Origin: Lactifluus volemus | Lineage: Eukaryota; Basidiomycota; Agaricomycetes; Russulales; Russulaceae | Direction: 5' to 3' | Length of the DNA stretch: 64,000 bases | Assembly (NCBI GenBank): GCA_022376515.1 | Contig: WTXI01000051.1 | Location: 1-64,000 of the forward strand | Shown: positions 45,196 to 55,582 of the stretch, piece by piece | Layout: the number at the start of each line of letters is the position of its first letter | Numbering within the stretch: position 1 is the stretch's first letter | Position numbers and translations under genes: made by a program | The notes under the pieces: model-generated | What the model was told of the DNA's origin: nothing | Database searches by the model: none | The model's input: the letters and a program-made list of their open reading frames with translations, nothing else

Positions 45196-48100
45196 TTGTA
45201 TTTAAATGCCATTTCATCAATGGAAGTTCCCATTATTTATTCAAGCTATAACGGCGGAACAAGAGAAGACAAAGCGCTTGTCGATAGTGGCGCTACCAGT
45301 AATTTCATCGATCATCGAACGGCAGAAAGATGGCAACTAGGAACAAAAGACCTAGACAAACCGATCCAGATCTTTAACGTCGATGGAACGGAAAACAAAC
45401 TAGGACGAGTCACGAAGTTTTCTACCTTACGCATCCGTATGGGAAAACTAGAAGAATTACAAAACTTCTTCATCACAGACCTAGGCATGGACCGCGTCAT
45501 CCTTGGATACCCATGGCTAGAAACGTTTAACCCACGACTCAACTGGAAAGACCGAACCTTAGACGATGAAAACCCGAAGATCTGCCTTGAGTCCCAATAT
45601 TACCACGCAGCAGTGGCCCTTAAAGAAAAAGCTCGAGTTTTACTCGCACGAGCCCTAGAACCTGCTGGAAAATCCCAAGAATGGGCTATTGCGGACACTG
45701 AACGACGCACGGCTTCTAGCGCTGCTGTTCAAGGAATACCCCTTGAATACCAACGTCATGCCTTTATCTTTGACGAAGAAGCAGCAAAACGTTTCCCTCC
45801 CAGCCGAGGAAAATTTGACATGGAGATAAAGTTGAAACCAGACGCACCTGACATCATTAACTGCAAGGTGTATCCGCTGACCGAAGAAGGGAAGGAAATC
45901 ACAAAGAAATTCCTCAAAGAACATCAAGAGAAAGGTTACATTGAACAAACAGACTCCCCTTGGTCTTCGCCCTGGTTCCTTATCCCCAAAGCAGATGGAA
46001 GTTCTAGACCAGTTCAAGATTATCGACGCGTTAATGAACATACCATTCCCGACGTTTACCCTCTCCCCCGCATCGAAAATCTTCTAGAACAACTCCATGG
46101 CATGCGATATTTTACTACCCTTGACATTCGATGGGGATACCATAATATCCGTATCAAAGACGAAGACCAGTGGAAAGCTGCCTTCAAAACTCCCTATGGG
46201 CTTTTTAAGCCTAAAGTAATGTTCTTTGGACTGCGAAACTCACCAGCAGTCTTCCAAAGGTTCATGGATGCCGCCTTCGCCGACCTCGTCAACAAGTACC
46301 CAGGACGCATTCTAATCTATATGGATGACGTCCTCATTTGTTCCGACAACCTAGGAGAACTTAGGGAAATCACCCATGCAGTTCTCACACGTGCTCGCGA
46401 ACTCTCCTTGTTCTTCAAGGCGTCAAAATGCCACTTTGAGAAAGAACAAGTCAAATACCTCGGTATTGAAGTCCATGACGGAAAGATAACAATCGATCCA
46501 ACAAAAAGAAATGGCCTAGCCAATTGGCCCACCGTCCTTACAAAAGTTGAGGACGTCAGAAGTACCCTTGGCGTCCTTGGCTTTCAACGGCCCTTCATCC
46601 GAGGATTTGCCGACATTGCGCGCCCCATTACTGCACTTCTAAAGAAGGGGGTGAAGTTCGACTGGACCGATGAGTGCAGTAATGCCCTAAAAATTTTACT
46701 TCAACGCGTGCAAGAAGACCCAGTCCTATACCGACCCGACTACTCAAAACCCTTTGAACTTGAAGTAGACGCCTCCCAATATGCCACTGGAGCAGTTCTA
46801 CTTCAAAGAGACAAAGATAACAAACCAAGAGCAGTCGGTTACGACTCACATACCTTCAACGCTGCAGAAAGAAATTACCCAGTTTACGACCGCGAACTTC
46901 TAGCAGTCGTTAGAGGACTTCTTCGTTGGGAACATGTCTTACTATCCTCACCCTTCCCAATTAAAGTATACACCGATCACAACAACCTCCGATTCTATCG
47001 CTCACCACGCAACATCGCACGAAGAGTAGCGCGCTATCTGAGCAAATTAGCAGAGTTTAATTTCGAACTCATTCACAAACCTGGTGCCACAAATCGTGCT
47101 GACGCCTTGTCACGACATCCCGCCATTCCCAAGGGCGACGACGACAATGAAGACGTTGTGGTACTGCCTGACAAGCTCTTTGTCCAAGCAATGGAGCTTC
47201 ACTCCATTGAAGAACGTGTCTGGCTAGCACTGTTATGGAATGCAGGACAAGTCGGACCTTATGCTTCCTAAACACGCTTACTCACCCTGATGACGTCCCT
47301 TCCACATCGTTCTTATTGTGCTGACTGATTCTATTGTTCTGACTTCCTATTGTTCGTCTCGTTCCGTCCAGTGTTATTGTTCCGAGTCCCTATTGTTCGC
47401 ATTCCCTATTGTTCTTGATCTTATGCCTATTGTCCACCCTAGTTTGGTAGAACAATTAGTATAAACTGTATAAGTAGGCCTCAGCTGGTAGCTTGTACCC
47501 CAGCTTCGGCTTTGACTCAAATCGACTTGTTTTCCTCTCCAGAAAAGACAAGAACTTCTCCTCTCCTCTTTCCTCTCTTCTCTTACCCTCCTATACGCCC
47601 TAGTAGGGCCATCGAAGCTTGGTGGTTGTGCTACAACACCACAGGACTCAGCGCGTCGACACTTGGAGTGTCCCTGAGCCCAGGTCTTAGGAGAGACCAG
47701 AACAACCAGAACCCTAGTTGGGACCCGGCCCTAGTCGAGCCGTAACAAGCACAAAAAGAAAACGACGACCTCATGAAACAATGGGCCGAAGAGCATCAGC
47801 TAGAACAAGATCACAAAGGACAGTGGTGGAAAGCAGACGCTCCGGTAGTTCCTGAAAACGACCAACTAAAGAAAGATATACTCTGGCGTTATCATGACCA
47901 TCAGCTCGCTGGCCATCCAGGCATCGCTAACACCATGATAGAAGTCTTCCATAACTTCTGGTGGCCTGGACTCAAGCAGTATGTCACACAATACGTTAAG
48001 GGATGCGCCACATGCCAGTCAACAAAACCCCTTACCCATCGCCCAAAACCCCCTATCGCTCCCATCGAACCACGAGAACAAGAAGTGTCCAATGTTCCTT

Positions 48101-50097
48101 TCCAAGTCGTGGCGATGGATCTTATCACGGATCTTCCCGAGTCACATGGATATGATTCCATCCTCACGATTGTTGATCATGATTGCACTAAAGCTGCCGT
48201 CTTCTTACCGTGTACGAAAAAGATCACTACGGAAGAAGTAATCGACCTATACATCTCCAACGTTTTTCCGAACTACGGCGTTCCCCGAAGAATCATTTCT
48301 GATAGAGATCCCCGCTTCACATCACACCTAGCCACGGGGCTCTGCCAGAAACTCAAGATATCGCAAAATATCAGTACCGCCTATCACCCTCAAACGGATG
48401 GTCAATCAGAAAGGAGCAACCAACGAGTAGAACAATATCTCCGCATCTATGGCAATGATTACATGAATGACTGGTCTACACTTCTACCCATGGCCCAGTT
48501 CGTTCACAACTCATGGCCAAACGCCACAACCGGATTTACTCCGTACGAACTCCTCATCGGATATACCCCTCTTGTCGCAACTTCTCGGATCACAAGCCAT
48601 CTACCTTATGTCAACAAAAGATCCGAAGAACTTAAAAACATCCGAGAAAAAGCCCGATCAGCAATGAAACACGCACAAACCCTCCTTCACAAATGTACAG
48701 AACACAAGAAGGGTCAACGCCACTACCGAAAATATGCCATAGGAGAAAAGGTCTGGCTCGAAGGTACCAATCTCAAAATGACACACCTTAGCAGCAAGTT
48801 AGCCCCAAAACGCTACGGACCTTTTACAATCACCAAAGTCATATCACCGGTAGTTGTACGCCTCAAACTCCCAGATCGATGGCAGATTCATGATGTGTTT
48901 CACACATCACTGATCGCTCCCTATACGGAAACACCCGAACATGGTCCGAACTTTGAACAGCCTGCACCGGAACTTGTAGACGGAGAAGAGGAGTACGAAG
49001 TAGAAGCTGTCCTAGGGTCCAGACGCATCGGACCAAAGAACAAGACCAAACTCCAGTATCTCCTAAAGTGGAAAGGCTATTCCGCCGCACACAACACATG
49101 GGAACCAGCTGAAAATGTTGACGCTCCAGAACTACTCACAGCCTTTTACAAAGCTCAACCAAAAGCTATAAGAACCCTCTTGCTTCAGCAAGAAACGACA
49201 TCACCAACTTTCATCCCCACCACTACAACTACCACCACCACACCACCTTTACCAAACTCCCTCACAATTCGCTATATGCAACATGTCCCAGCCCAATATG
49301 ACCTACCCGCACCACGTCCCATCCGCCCGATCCACCCATCGTCCTTCCTCTACCAATCATCGTTCGGCCTCTCCACCGTTTATCCCAGTGAGCTATACAC
49401 GGCGTCCAAGAAACCGCTCCCCGACCCCCGATCTCCCCCTTATACCCGCGAATCACACCGCTCGATGACACCCTCAGAGAGTCGCTCTTCCAGGCCTGTG
49501 AATTCGCAGCGTGGGCCATACAGCAACCCAAACCGACAAGTTCGATTTGGGACTACCTCGCACCTCCCTCCGAACGCCCATGGACCCCACTTGCCGTCCT
49601 CCCACCGGCAACGTGGAACGAGGACCTCACCAATCTTGATAGACTCTCGCGGAGCGACGCCGCCCCCTCCCCGCCAAACAACCAACTACCATCCTTATCA
49701 AACTCACCGGCCTCTAACGTCTGCAACTCGCCCGCCTCATCTGTCTCCCCTATCCAGGACGACGAACTCGGATGGGCATTTGATAATGACGGTAACGCTG
49801 ACAACGACCAGTGGCCAGGGAGTACAGTTCATGACGGCGAGAGTGCCCTTCACTGCACGACTTGCATGGAACGGGTCGTCAATAGTAGCAGTGGAACCGC
49901 CGCTGATTCCGCCGCAGCCCGGATCACGCACACGCCCTATTGTGGTAGATGCAAGCGACGAAACCCCGGACACGTCTACGTCGACTGCCCCCTCCATCAA
50001 TGGTGTGAATGGTGCGCCGACTACGGCCATTCAGGCCCTTCGTGTCACGAACCCCACCAGCAATGCAAGTTCGGAGACTCTTGTAGAGTCCCCCTAG
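45196..50097 (+). pseudogene. Pol of chromovirus C, split by an F1 solo LTR
   Basis: Pieces are 45196-47230 and 47753-50097. Protease has LVDSGATSNFI near 45280. RT has the catalytic IYMDDV near 46317, RNase H has LEVDASQYATG, and integrase has an HDHQLAGH...CATC finger plus VAMDLITDLP, ISDRDPRF and QTDGQSERSNQ. A chromodomain follows (KLQYLLKWKGY...HNTWEPAE, about 49000-49150). The solo LTR plus duplication is 522 bp, a multiple of three, but contains stops. Apart from that insertion the frame is open throughout. The Ser/Thr/Pro-rich tail to 50097 overlaps another open frame. Confidence 0.92.
47231..47747 (+). repeat. solo LTR, family F1, inside chromovirus C pol
   Basis: 517 bp, TGTTATGGAATG...CGAGCCGTAACA, flanked by AGCAC (47226-47230 and 47748-47752). 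It sits between RNase H and integrase. Confidence 0.95.
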
Positions 50098-50240
50098 AAC
50101 ACCCTCACTGGTATTGGTCGTGCCCCTACACCGACGACAAGAAGGCTTACCTTTGGTACGGCCACGGTGTCGATCGCTCCACGTCTGGCTGGATCAACGC
50201 GGAGATGAGTGACTGGGACTACGCTGCTGACCGTGAGTAA
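49393..50240 (+). CDS. Cys/His-rich frame overlapping the end of chromovirus C pol (-1 register)
   Basis: It is open from just after a TGA near 49390 to TAA at 50238-50240, about 280 codons, in the -1 frame relative to pol and overlapping it for about 700 nt. The first ATG is only at 49866, so a pol -1 frameshift would be needed for the full product. It encodes structured-looking sequence (LRESLFQACEFAAWAIQQ; APPSERPWTPLAVLPPATW). It ends with many paired cysteines and histidines (CGRCKRR...HQWCEWC...CHEPHQQC...CRVPLEHPHW), suggesting zinc knuckles. Copies A and B carry a comparable Cys/His-rich extension in frame with pol. Expression is inferred. Confidence 0.55.
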
Positions 50241-50274
50241 ACGCAGGTGGGACTGCGCCTTAGACGGGGGATGG

Positions 50275-50882
50275 TGTTATGGACTGACACGTGTTCGCTG
50301 ACTCATACTATACATTTTTCGGACTACTGACTCATTTCTACTGACTTTCTTGCTTATGCGAATGGACTGCCGATCGCTTTGTCTCAGATCGCTTACTTAT
50401 TTCTCTCACGATACAGCCTCGCACAGCACCGTACAGCCGCAAGCAACAGCCACATGCACAGGATGACTTGCTGATTCCTGAAACATGTTTCAAACCCTGA
50501 AAGCTGTACGAAGGTCACAGCCCCTACGGCTGTGTACATAGCCTCGTTCTTCTCTATATAAACCCTGTACTTTCTGCCCTAGAGACCTTAAGTCTCAGTT
50601 TTGTTTCGCAATCCAAGTCCTTCTATCTATTAGAACCTTGTCTTGTCTAGAAGCATCCGACCTGAGAGAACCCTCTTGACATCACTCTTCACGACTTCTT
50701 GACACTTTGGTCTCACCCTGAGCCCAAAGCCCTTGACCTCTGAAAACGCTCTTGACTTAGTCGTTTACTAAGTCTCGTCTTTGTCGAACCTTTGATCTTG
50801 ACTTGCACGTCTTGCAAGTCTAGTTCTTGACTTCACGAACGAATGTACACTTCGTACAAAGGTCCCACTTGGAACCTTAACA
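50275..50882 (+). repeat. 3' LTR of chromovirus C (family F2)
   Basis: 608 bp, nearly identical to 42683-43290, preceded by a purine-rich stretch (AGACGGGGGATGG). Confidence 0.95.
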
Positions 50883-51894
50883 TTATGCCATTTGCAAGCA
50901 GTGACCGTAAGCTGGAGTGAGAGCTTTTGTGCTTGGACAGATGGGGCGGCCTCGCAATCATCTCTGAATGCTCCAAACTCTTTTTGTAGGAGGGCAATCG
51001 GAATCGTATGGAACTCAAAAGGTCGGTTAAGACGCACGAGGTCCGTACGGATGGCTTTTTGAAAAGTGGTCGCATCTGCCAGCGATGATGGAGCATGGTC
51101 CGCGAATCGTCTCAGGAGTTTTCGTGCCTCAGTTTCTTCACTGTGTTTTCGCTTGGGCCCTCTAGGAGCATACGCTGCTTCATGTGTAGTTGAGGCCATA
51201 GGTTGCAATGAATAACACGTTGTTATGATGGAGTGAGATTGTGGAGGGAATGACGGAATTGGAGAAATGGGTGCCACACTCACCAAGCACGGGTACCTCA
51301 ACAAGGATGTGGATGGGTTCTTTAGATAAGTATTCATCCCCGAAAAGTTGAGAAATTCGCCGCAGGGCCTTGTTTAGGCGAACAAGGCGATCGTCAGAAC
51401 CATCGAATCGAATAGTTTTCAAGGTTGGTTCGAGGTTGTCATCATCAGGGAGACCGGAACACTTCCAGAGTATGAGATCGCAGGCAGCGACTTCATCGAG
51501 CTTTTGAGCATGCTCGTCTTTGATCAATCTCTTGAGACGGGCAACGGTGTCGCCGCCACCGATTTTAACCGGGACAATGTGTTCATCCGGCTTATCATCA
51601 GGCCAGACAAGGCACATTAGCTTTAATTTCGCGCCAGACATTGCAGGATGGAACGGCGTAAAGAGCTGAGGACGATTGAAGGTGGCCCAAGGTAGTAGAA
51701 GTCGGTGTAGACTTGGAGGCGTTCACTGTTCTCCGGTATGGTGATTGTTGTTGATTGTTGATTCAGATGACGAGGCCATTCTCCCCCCCTGTGCCATTTG
51801 CACCGAACACAATTACTTCCAGTGCGTCGACGTTCTTCTATGGCATAGTTATTGATCTCAGGCTGATAGTCCCGAAAATCATAGATAAACATCC

Positions 51895-52248
51895 ATGTCT
51901 GCCACTTTCCACAAGCCGCCGCCACGCCACTATCGTCTAGGTGGCTTTCGTATAAATAGGGACACTGCTGTCCAGTGGGCGTCACGTTTGGAGGGCAGAG
52001 AATTACATCCAGTGATGGACAGTCCTACTGTCACGACAGCAATATTCAACAAAGTAAAAGCCTCTCGTGTAAACTTCAGACAAGTTGGAGAGGTCGCTGG
52101 TGTTCACTGGATGCTTGTCACACAAAGCGCACCATTCAAGGGATATAAAGACATGAATCCATCTGAGATTCCACAGTTTGAGGCGGGTGAGAAGGAAGCG
52201 ATTGCACAAAAGTTGCTTGAAGAGGCGGGTACGTCGAATCATTATTAG
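51895..52248 (+). CDS. hypothetical small protein (117 aa)
   Basis: A single open frame from ATG 51895 to TAG. Composition looks ordinary (INRDTAVQWASRLEGRELHP; AIAQKLLEEAGTS) with no signal peptide, membrane segment or recognised domain. It is divergent from the Crinkler-type gene, with start codons 253 bp apart. It could also be a terminal exon of a larger gene. It marks roughly where repeats end and unique sequence begins. Confidence 0.35.
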   Translation: MSATFHKPPPRHYRLGGFRINRDTAVQWASRLEGRELHPVMDSPTVTTAIFNKVKASRVNFRQVGEVAGVHWMLVTQSAPFKGYKDMNPSEIPQFEAGEKEAIAQKLLEEAGTSNHY

Positions 52249-53572
52249 TTGTTCAATATTCCAACGACCATCGGACATGTTAGGCATCAAGGAATACGAG
52301 TTTGCAACTGTCTTGGACTAAATGTGTATAATGTAATGATGTTATAACAAACCTTTTTAAATCTCCTTTCAGTCCCCCGGCCTGTTTACCACGTTCATAC
52401 GTCCCATTGACCGTTGGCAGTGGTATACGCGACACGGTAGACCCGGACGGCACGCCGCGGTCTGCGCTTGAAGTCGCGGGGGCGTACGGGCGCGGACAAC
52501 TTGAAGGTGAGCATCAGGAGCCAAACGGTCTGCTGTCGAGCGTCTGCGCGTGCCACCACCACCGCCACCACCGCCACCACCGCCATCGCCCCAGCTGCTG
52601 GTGGTGGGGACGGGGGCAGAAACGATTGCACGTCTCTTTCACAATCGACACCCAGCACATCCACCTACCTTGAATCCCTCATTGCTACGCCTTATGACCA
52701 CCGAGTACCCCCTTTCCACCACACATTGTGTCGGGCCTTTGTTAGTTTTGTTCTATTTCATCGCTATAGCTCTCCCATCTTCCATTCTCGCTACTCCTGT
52801 AAATAATCCCCACGACGCTCCCCCTTAATCACTAGCATTGGAACGTCCCAGACACACTCTCACTCCTTGTGTGTTTTCTGAAGCTCCCGGCATTCTCTCT
52901 AAGGGTTTGCCCAAAACCGGCCGCTCTCCCACACTCCATGATCCATCCATCCAGTGCCCTTCCGGGGCCACCGTGACGCAATGAGAGAAATTGTATACAT
53001 ATATTGTGGTACATATTCATGAGATAAATGCTATAATGCAATACTGTATCATACATGATTGACTCCCTGAAAAGCAGGCGTGTACGGTATGCAGGCGTGT
53101 CGCGCACCAAGTGCGAGGAACACTGGCGGCGGTGGTGGTGGTGGTGGAGGCATTAAATGTGAAGCCAACGACGACGACACAGACGAAGCATGTCGATCAC
53201 AGTGGTGACGATGATGGTGATGCCAGCAACCACCTTGACGGCCCTCAATTCGTAATCTCTGCCTCAGTTGTGTCCATATATGTGGGCATGAAATTAAGCA
53301 AATGTAACCGTCCCTGTCTTCCCGCTGCTGTTCCCGGCCCGGCCCTGGGGAAAAGCCTCGAAAATATACTGTAACGTAATATTTCGATCCACGCATCACA
53401 CCTCAAACACCGCAACTCGCCATACACACCATTTCCACGGGGAAGAGTGAGGCTTTGCTTGGAATGGCAGCGAGTGTCCCCGCGGAGCGTATGTCGTGCA
53501 GTGACCAACGGTCTAACTGGAGGGTGGAGAAAATCCACCGCAAGCGGCGCTCTCTTGACATTCCTGACGATC
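52249..53572. other. stretch without a convincing gene
   Basis: It holds a (CCACCG)n-type run (about 52553-52586) and a GGT/GGC run (about 53128-53150). Several open frames of 70-116 codons on both strands are mostly low-complexity. A - strand frame ending at 52395 (RRAVRVYRVAYTTANGQWDV) might be a terminal exon, but no partner exon was found. Confidence 0.5.
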
Positions 53573-54900
53573 ATGCGGAAGGAGAGGACACGAGGGAACA
53601 TAATGCTGCACCATCGACATCTGCTCTCGCAGCTACGCCAGGAGCTAAACGAGGTGCATCTCAATTCCTCGTTTGCGAAGCTCAGCTTACCCTCCTTGCG
53701 CCACCCAGCGAAGCGCGCCGAGACGCGTGAATGTCCCATTTGCAGAGAACGCATCCCACTTCGCCTACTTGCTCAACATCACACCCTCGAGAGCTCACGC
53801 CTCCAGACCATTCTCGACCACATCGGCGACCTTGAGGGTTTTTCCGACCCGCACGCACCAGCGCACGCACCGTACGTCATCTCTCGACTTCCGCACCGAA
53901 ACCACGTCGTCCCCTACACGCATTTGTTTACCCAATCACCACACAGATCCATCGCCCGCCGCCGCTCCGCTCCGCATATTCGTGACACCTCAGCCGTTTC
54001 CGTTTTGTCCCTTGCAAAAACTCTTAGTGCTATCAAGCGCCGAAGAAAGGCGCGACACTTGGCCCTCCGCGCCGCGACGCGCGATGAGGACGACATCCCA
54101 GTTGCCGGCAAGGGCAAGGGGCGCGCTATCGCAGCAGTGCAGCAGTGCCCGGTCTGCATGCAGGGCATTGAGGGGGATCCGGACGTCATCACTGCGCACA
54201 TCGACGCTTGTCTGGCGCACGCCGAGTTACCCCGTCTTGATGATAGCACGGATGGAGACGCAGATGGGGATACACCATTAGAGATTGATGGTCACGCGGA
54301 GGGCGACGATGATTTATGGGAGGAAAGCGAGACGCCTGATGGCGTGCGGCGCCTCCGGCTTAGGGCTGGAATAAGGAGTGGTGCCTCAGCGTTAGGGTTT
54401 GCAGTGTGTAATCTGACTGTGGAGGATGTCGAGGACGAGATTGACGTTGAGGGTGATGACCTGGTCGCCTTTGGGGCGGCACAGTTCACCGAGGCGGACG
54501 TACGTGCCGAGGGCAGCGACTCAAAGTTGTCTGGATGTGACACTAGTCGATCTGCGTCTAAGGTGGAAGCGGATTTGGCAATCGAACGTGCAGGGCGCAG
54601 TGGAGACTTGCAGGCCCTTGTCCTTGCATATGAGAATAAGGTGCGGTTGCTCATGGTGCGTCCAACGCCTCACTTTGCGTCAATGTCACTTGTTTATCCA
54701 AGGTTTAGGACAACCCGCCCGAAGGCACAGCGGTCGGGTGTCGCATTTGTCTCGAGCATTACAGCGAACCGACGGTAAGCACGGGCTGCTGGCACGCTTG
54801 CTGCCGTTCATGTTGGCTACGCTGTCTGAATACAACTGGCGTATGTCCGATTTGCAAACGAATCACCGTAGCAAGTGAACTCCGTCGCATTTTTCTATAA
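53573..54900 (+). CDS. RNF220-like RING-type E3 ubiquitin ligase (2 exons)
   Basis: Exons are 53573-54655 and 54709-54900, with intron GTGCGT...TTTAG. The N-terminal part has a C2H-type motif ECPICRERIPLRLLAQH. A middle CPVCMQGI...HIDACLAH motif and an acidic linker follow. The second exon encodes the C-terminal RING (CRICLEHYSEP, GCWHACC, CPICKRI) and ends RRIFL, closely matching the arrangement of RNF220-family ligases. These transfer ubiquitin from an E2 to substrate; the target here is unknown. The start is uncertain: the frame is open upstream to ATG 53447, and ATG 53573 or the one at 53603 looks more natural. It converges with TOM7, leaving 291 bp between stops. Confidence 0.8.
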
Positions 54901-55191
54901 CCACGGCCTAGCTCGCATAGTATATTATCACATAAATTGCAGACTACACGAGGCAAAATCCTAGTACGTTAGCATGTTAGAGGCTGGTTTTTTGAACAAC
55001 GGAACAAGGGGAAACGGGGGAATCATATCTGGCCTTTGTTGATCTGCAATGTTACCCAGCTGAAAAACTCTGCGGGTAGCTCAGGGTGTCGCGAGCATGA
55101 AAAACGGCGTACACCACCACAAAAGTATATAATCACTTGGCCTGACTAGATGCTCAAACTCACCAGCTTGAACAGTGAGCTAGCAAGGATA
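54901..55191. other. convergent intergenic region
   Basis: It is AT-rich and lies between the RING ligase stop (54900) and the TOM7 stop (55192). No gene, repeat or RNA was recognised. Confidence 0.6.
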
Positions 55192-55510
55192 TCATGCGAG
55201 TGGGCTGATCAGCCTAACCAAGCTCGTCAGACCTTTTAAAGAAACAGAGATAAATAAAATCACGCACTTGATTAAGGACGGCTGAGGATTGCTACGGGTG
55301 TAACCAACGTAAATGATGAAAGGAATCCAGCCATAGTGGAGGACGGTCTTTATGAGTGTTAATTAGTGGACCGTGTGTGGGATGAGAGCAGAAAACTTAC
55401 GCGGCCAAAATCAATAGCACGAATAACACGTTCCTGAGATACTTTTTGAGGTGCTGTATAGGAGAAGGAAGAGGGTTGAACGAACACACCTTTGTTTCTT
55501 CGGACGGCAT
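55192..55510 (-). CDS. TOM7: TOM7, small subunit of the mitochondrial outer-membrane translocase (4 exons, 62 aa)
   Basis: Exons are complement(55192-55222, 55268-55347, 55401-55453, 55486-55510), 189 nt in frame. Each exon is too short to stand out as an open frame. The protein carries the Tom7 core HYGWIPFIIYVGYTRSNPQP, a single hydrophobic segment with the conserved Pro, and ends LISPLA as Tom7 proteins do. Tom7 tunes assembly and stability of the TOM complex and sits in the outer membrane by its C-terminal part. Exons 2-4 are firm. The exon 1 donor (GTTCGT at 55485) was chosen for frame and could shift by a few bases. It is head-to-head with eIF3f. Confidence 0.85.
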
Positions 55511-55582
55511 CAAGTCAAGTTGGTTCAAAGTCAAAACGCGTACGGGAAGTCGGGAACTGCCGCAACAGGTATTTCTTCTGCC
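55511..55582. promoter_or_regulatory. 72-bp shared upstream region of TOM7 and eIF3f
   Basis: Only 72 bp separate the two start codons, so 5' leaders and promoter elements must overlap or be shared. No TATA box was seen. Bidirectional control is inferred from spacing. Confidence 0.55.

Larger units (their letters stand above)
42683..50882 (+). mobile_element. Ty3/gypsy chromovirus C (family F2), complete with both LTRs
   Basis: 8200 bp, flanked by TTATG (42678-42682 and 50883-50887), inserted in exon 2 of the Crinkler-type gene. It contains intact gag, pol and a 3' overlapping frame. It is the only full-length element in the window. Its pol is interrupted by an F1 solo LTR. Confidence 0.95.
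35710..51641 (-). pseudogene. Crinkler (CRN)-header protein with C-terminal kinase domain, disrupted by two retrotransposons
   Basis: Host pieces on the - strand are 51284-51641, 50883-51177, 42415-42682, 41717-42364 and 35710-35854. The first exon encodes a ubiquitin-like Crinkler/SHD header (LMCLVWPDD near the start; LDEVAACDLILWKC; FGDEYLSKEPIHILVEVP). The later exons encode a kinase-like domain: VVLKFTRRYS, then a catalytic HGDIR segment near 41800. The Copia element cuts inside the following Asp-Phe-Asp metal-binding motif; the rest of the motif and the C-terminus lie at 35710-35854. Gypsy C cuts exon 2. Each target duplication shows that simple removal would restore frame, so the gene was probably intact before. 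Host introns are at 51178-51283 and 42365-42414. CRN proteins are secreted or intracellular effectors or toxins in other eukaryotes; the role here is unknown. Confidence 0.78.

Noticed and set aside
47231..47747. LTR in chromovirus C as an in-frame exon-like insertion, since insert plus duplication is 522 bp
   Set aside because: The LTR contains stop codons in the pol frame, so the multiple of three is probably chance.
52395..52806. Several overlapping open frames around a (CCACCG)n run
   Set aside because: They depend on the simple repeat, lie on both strands, and no partner exons or domains could be found.
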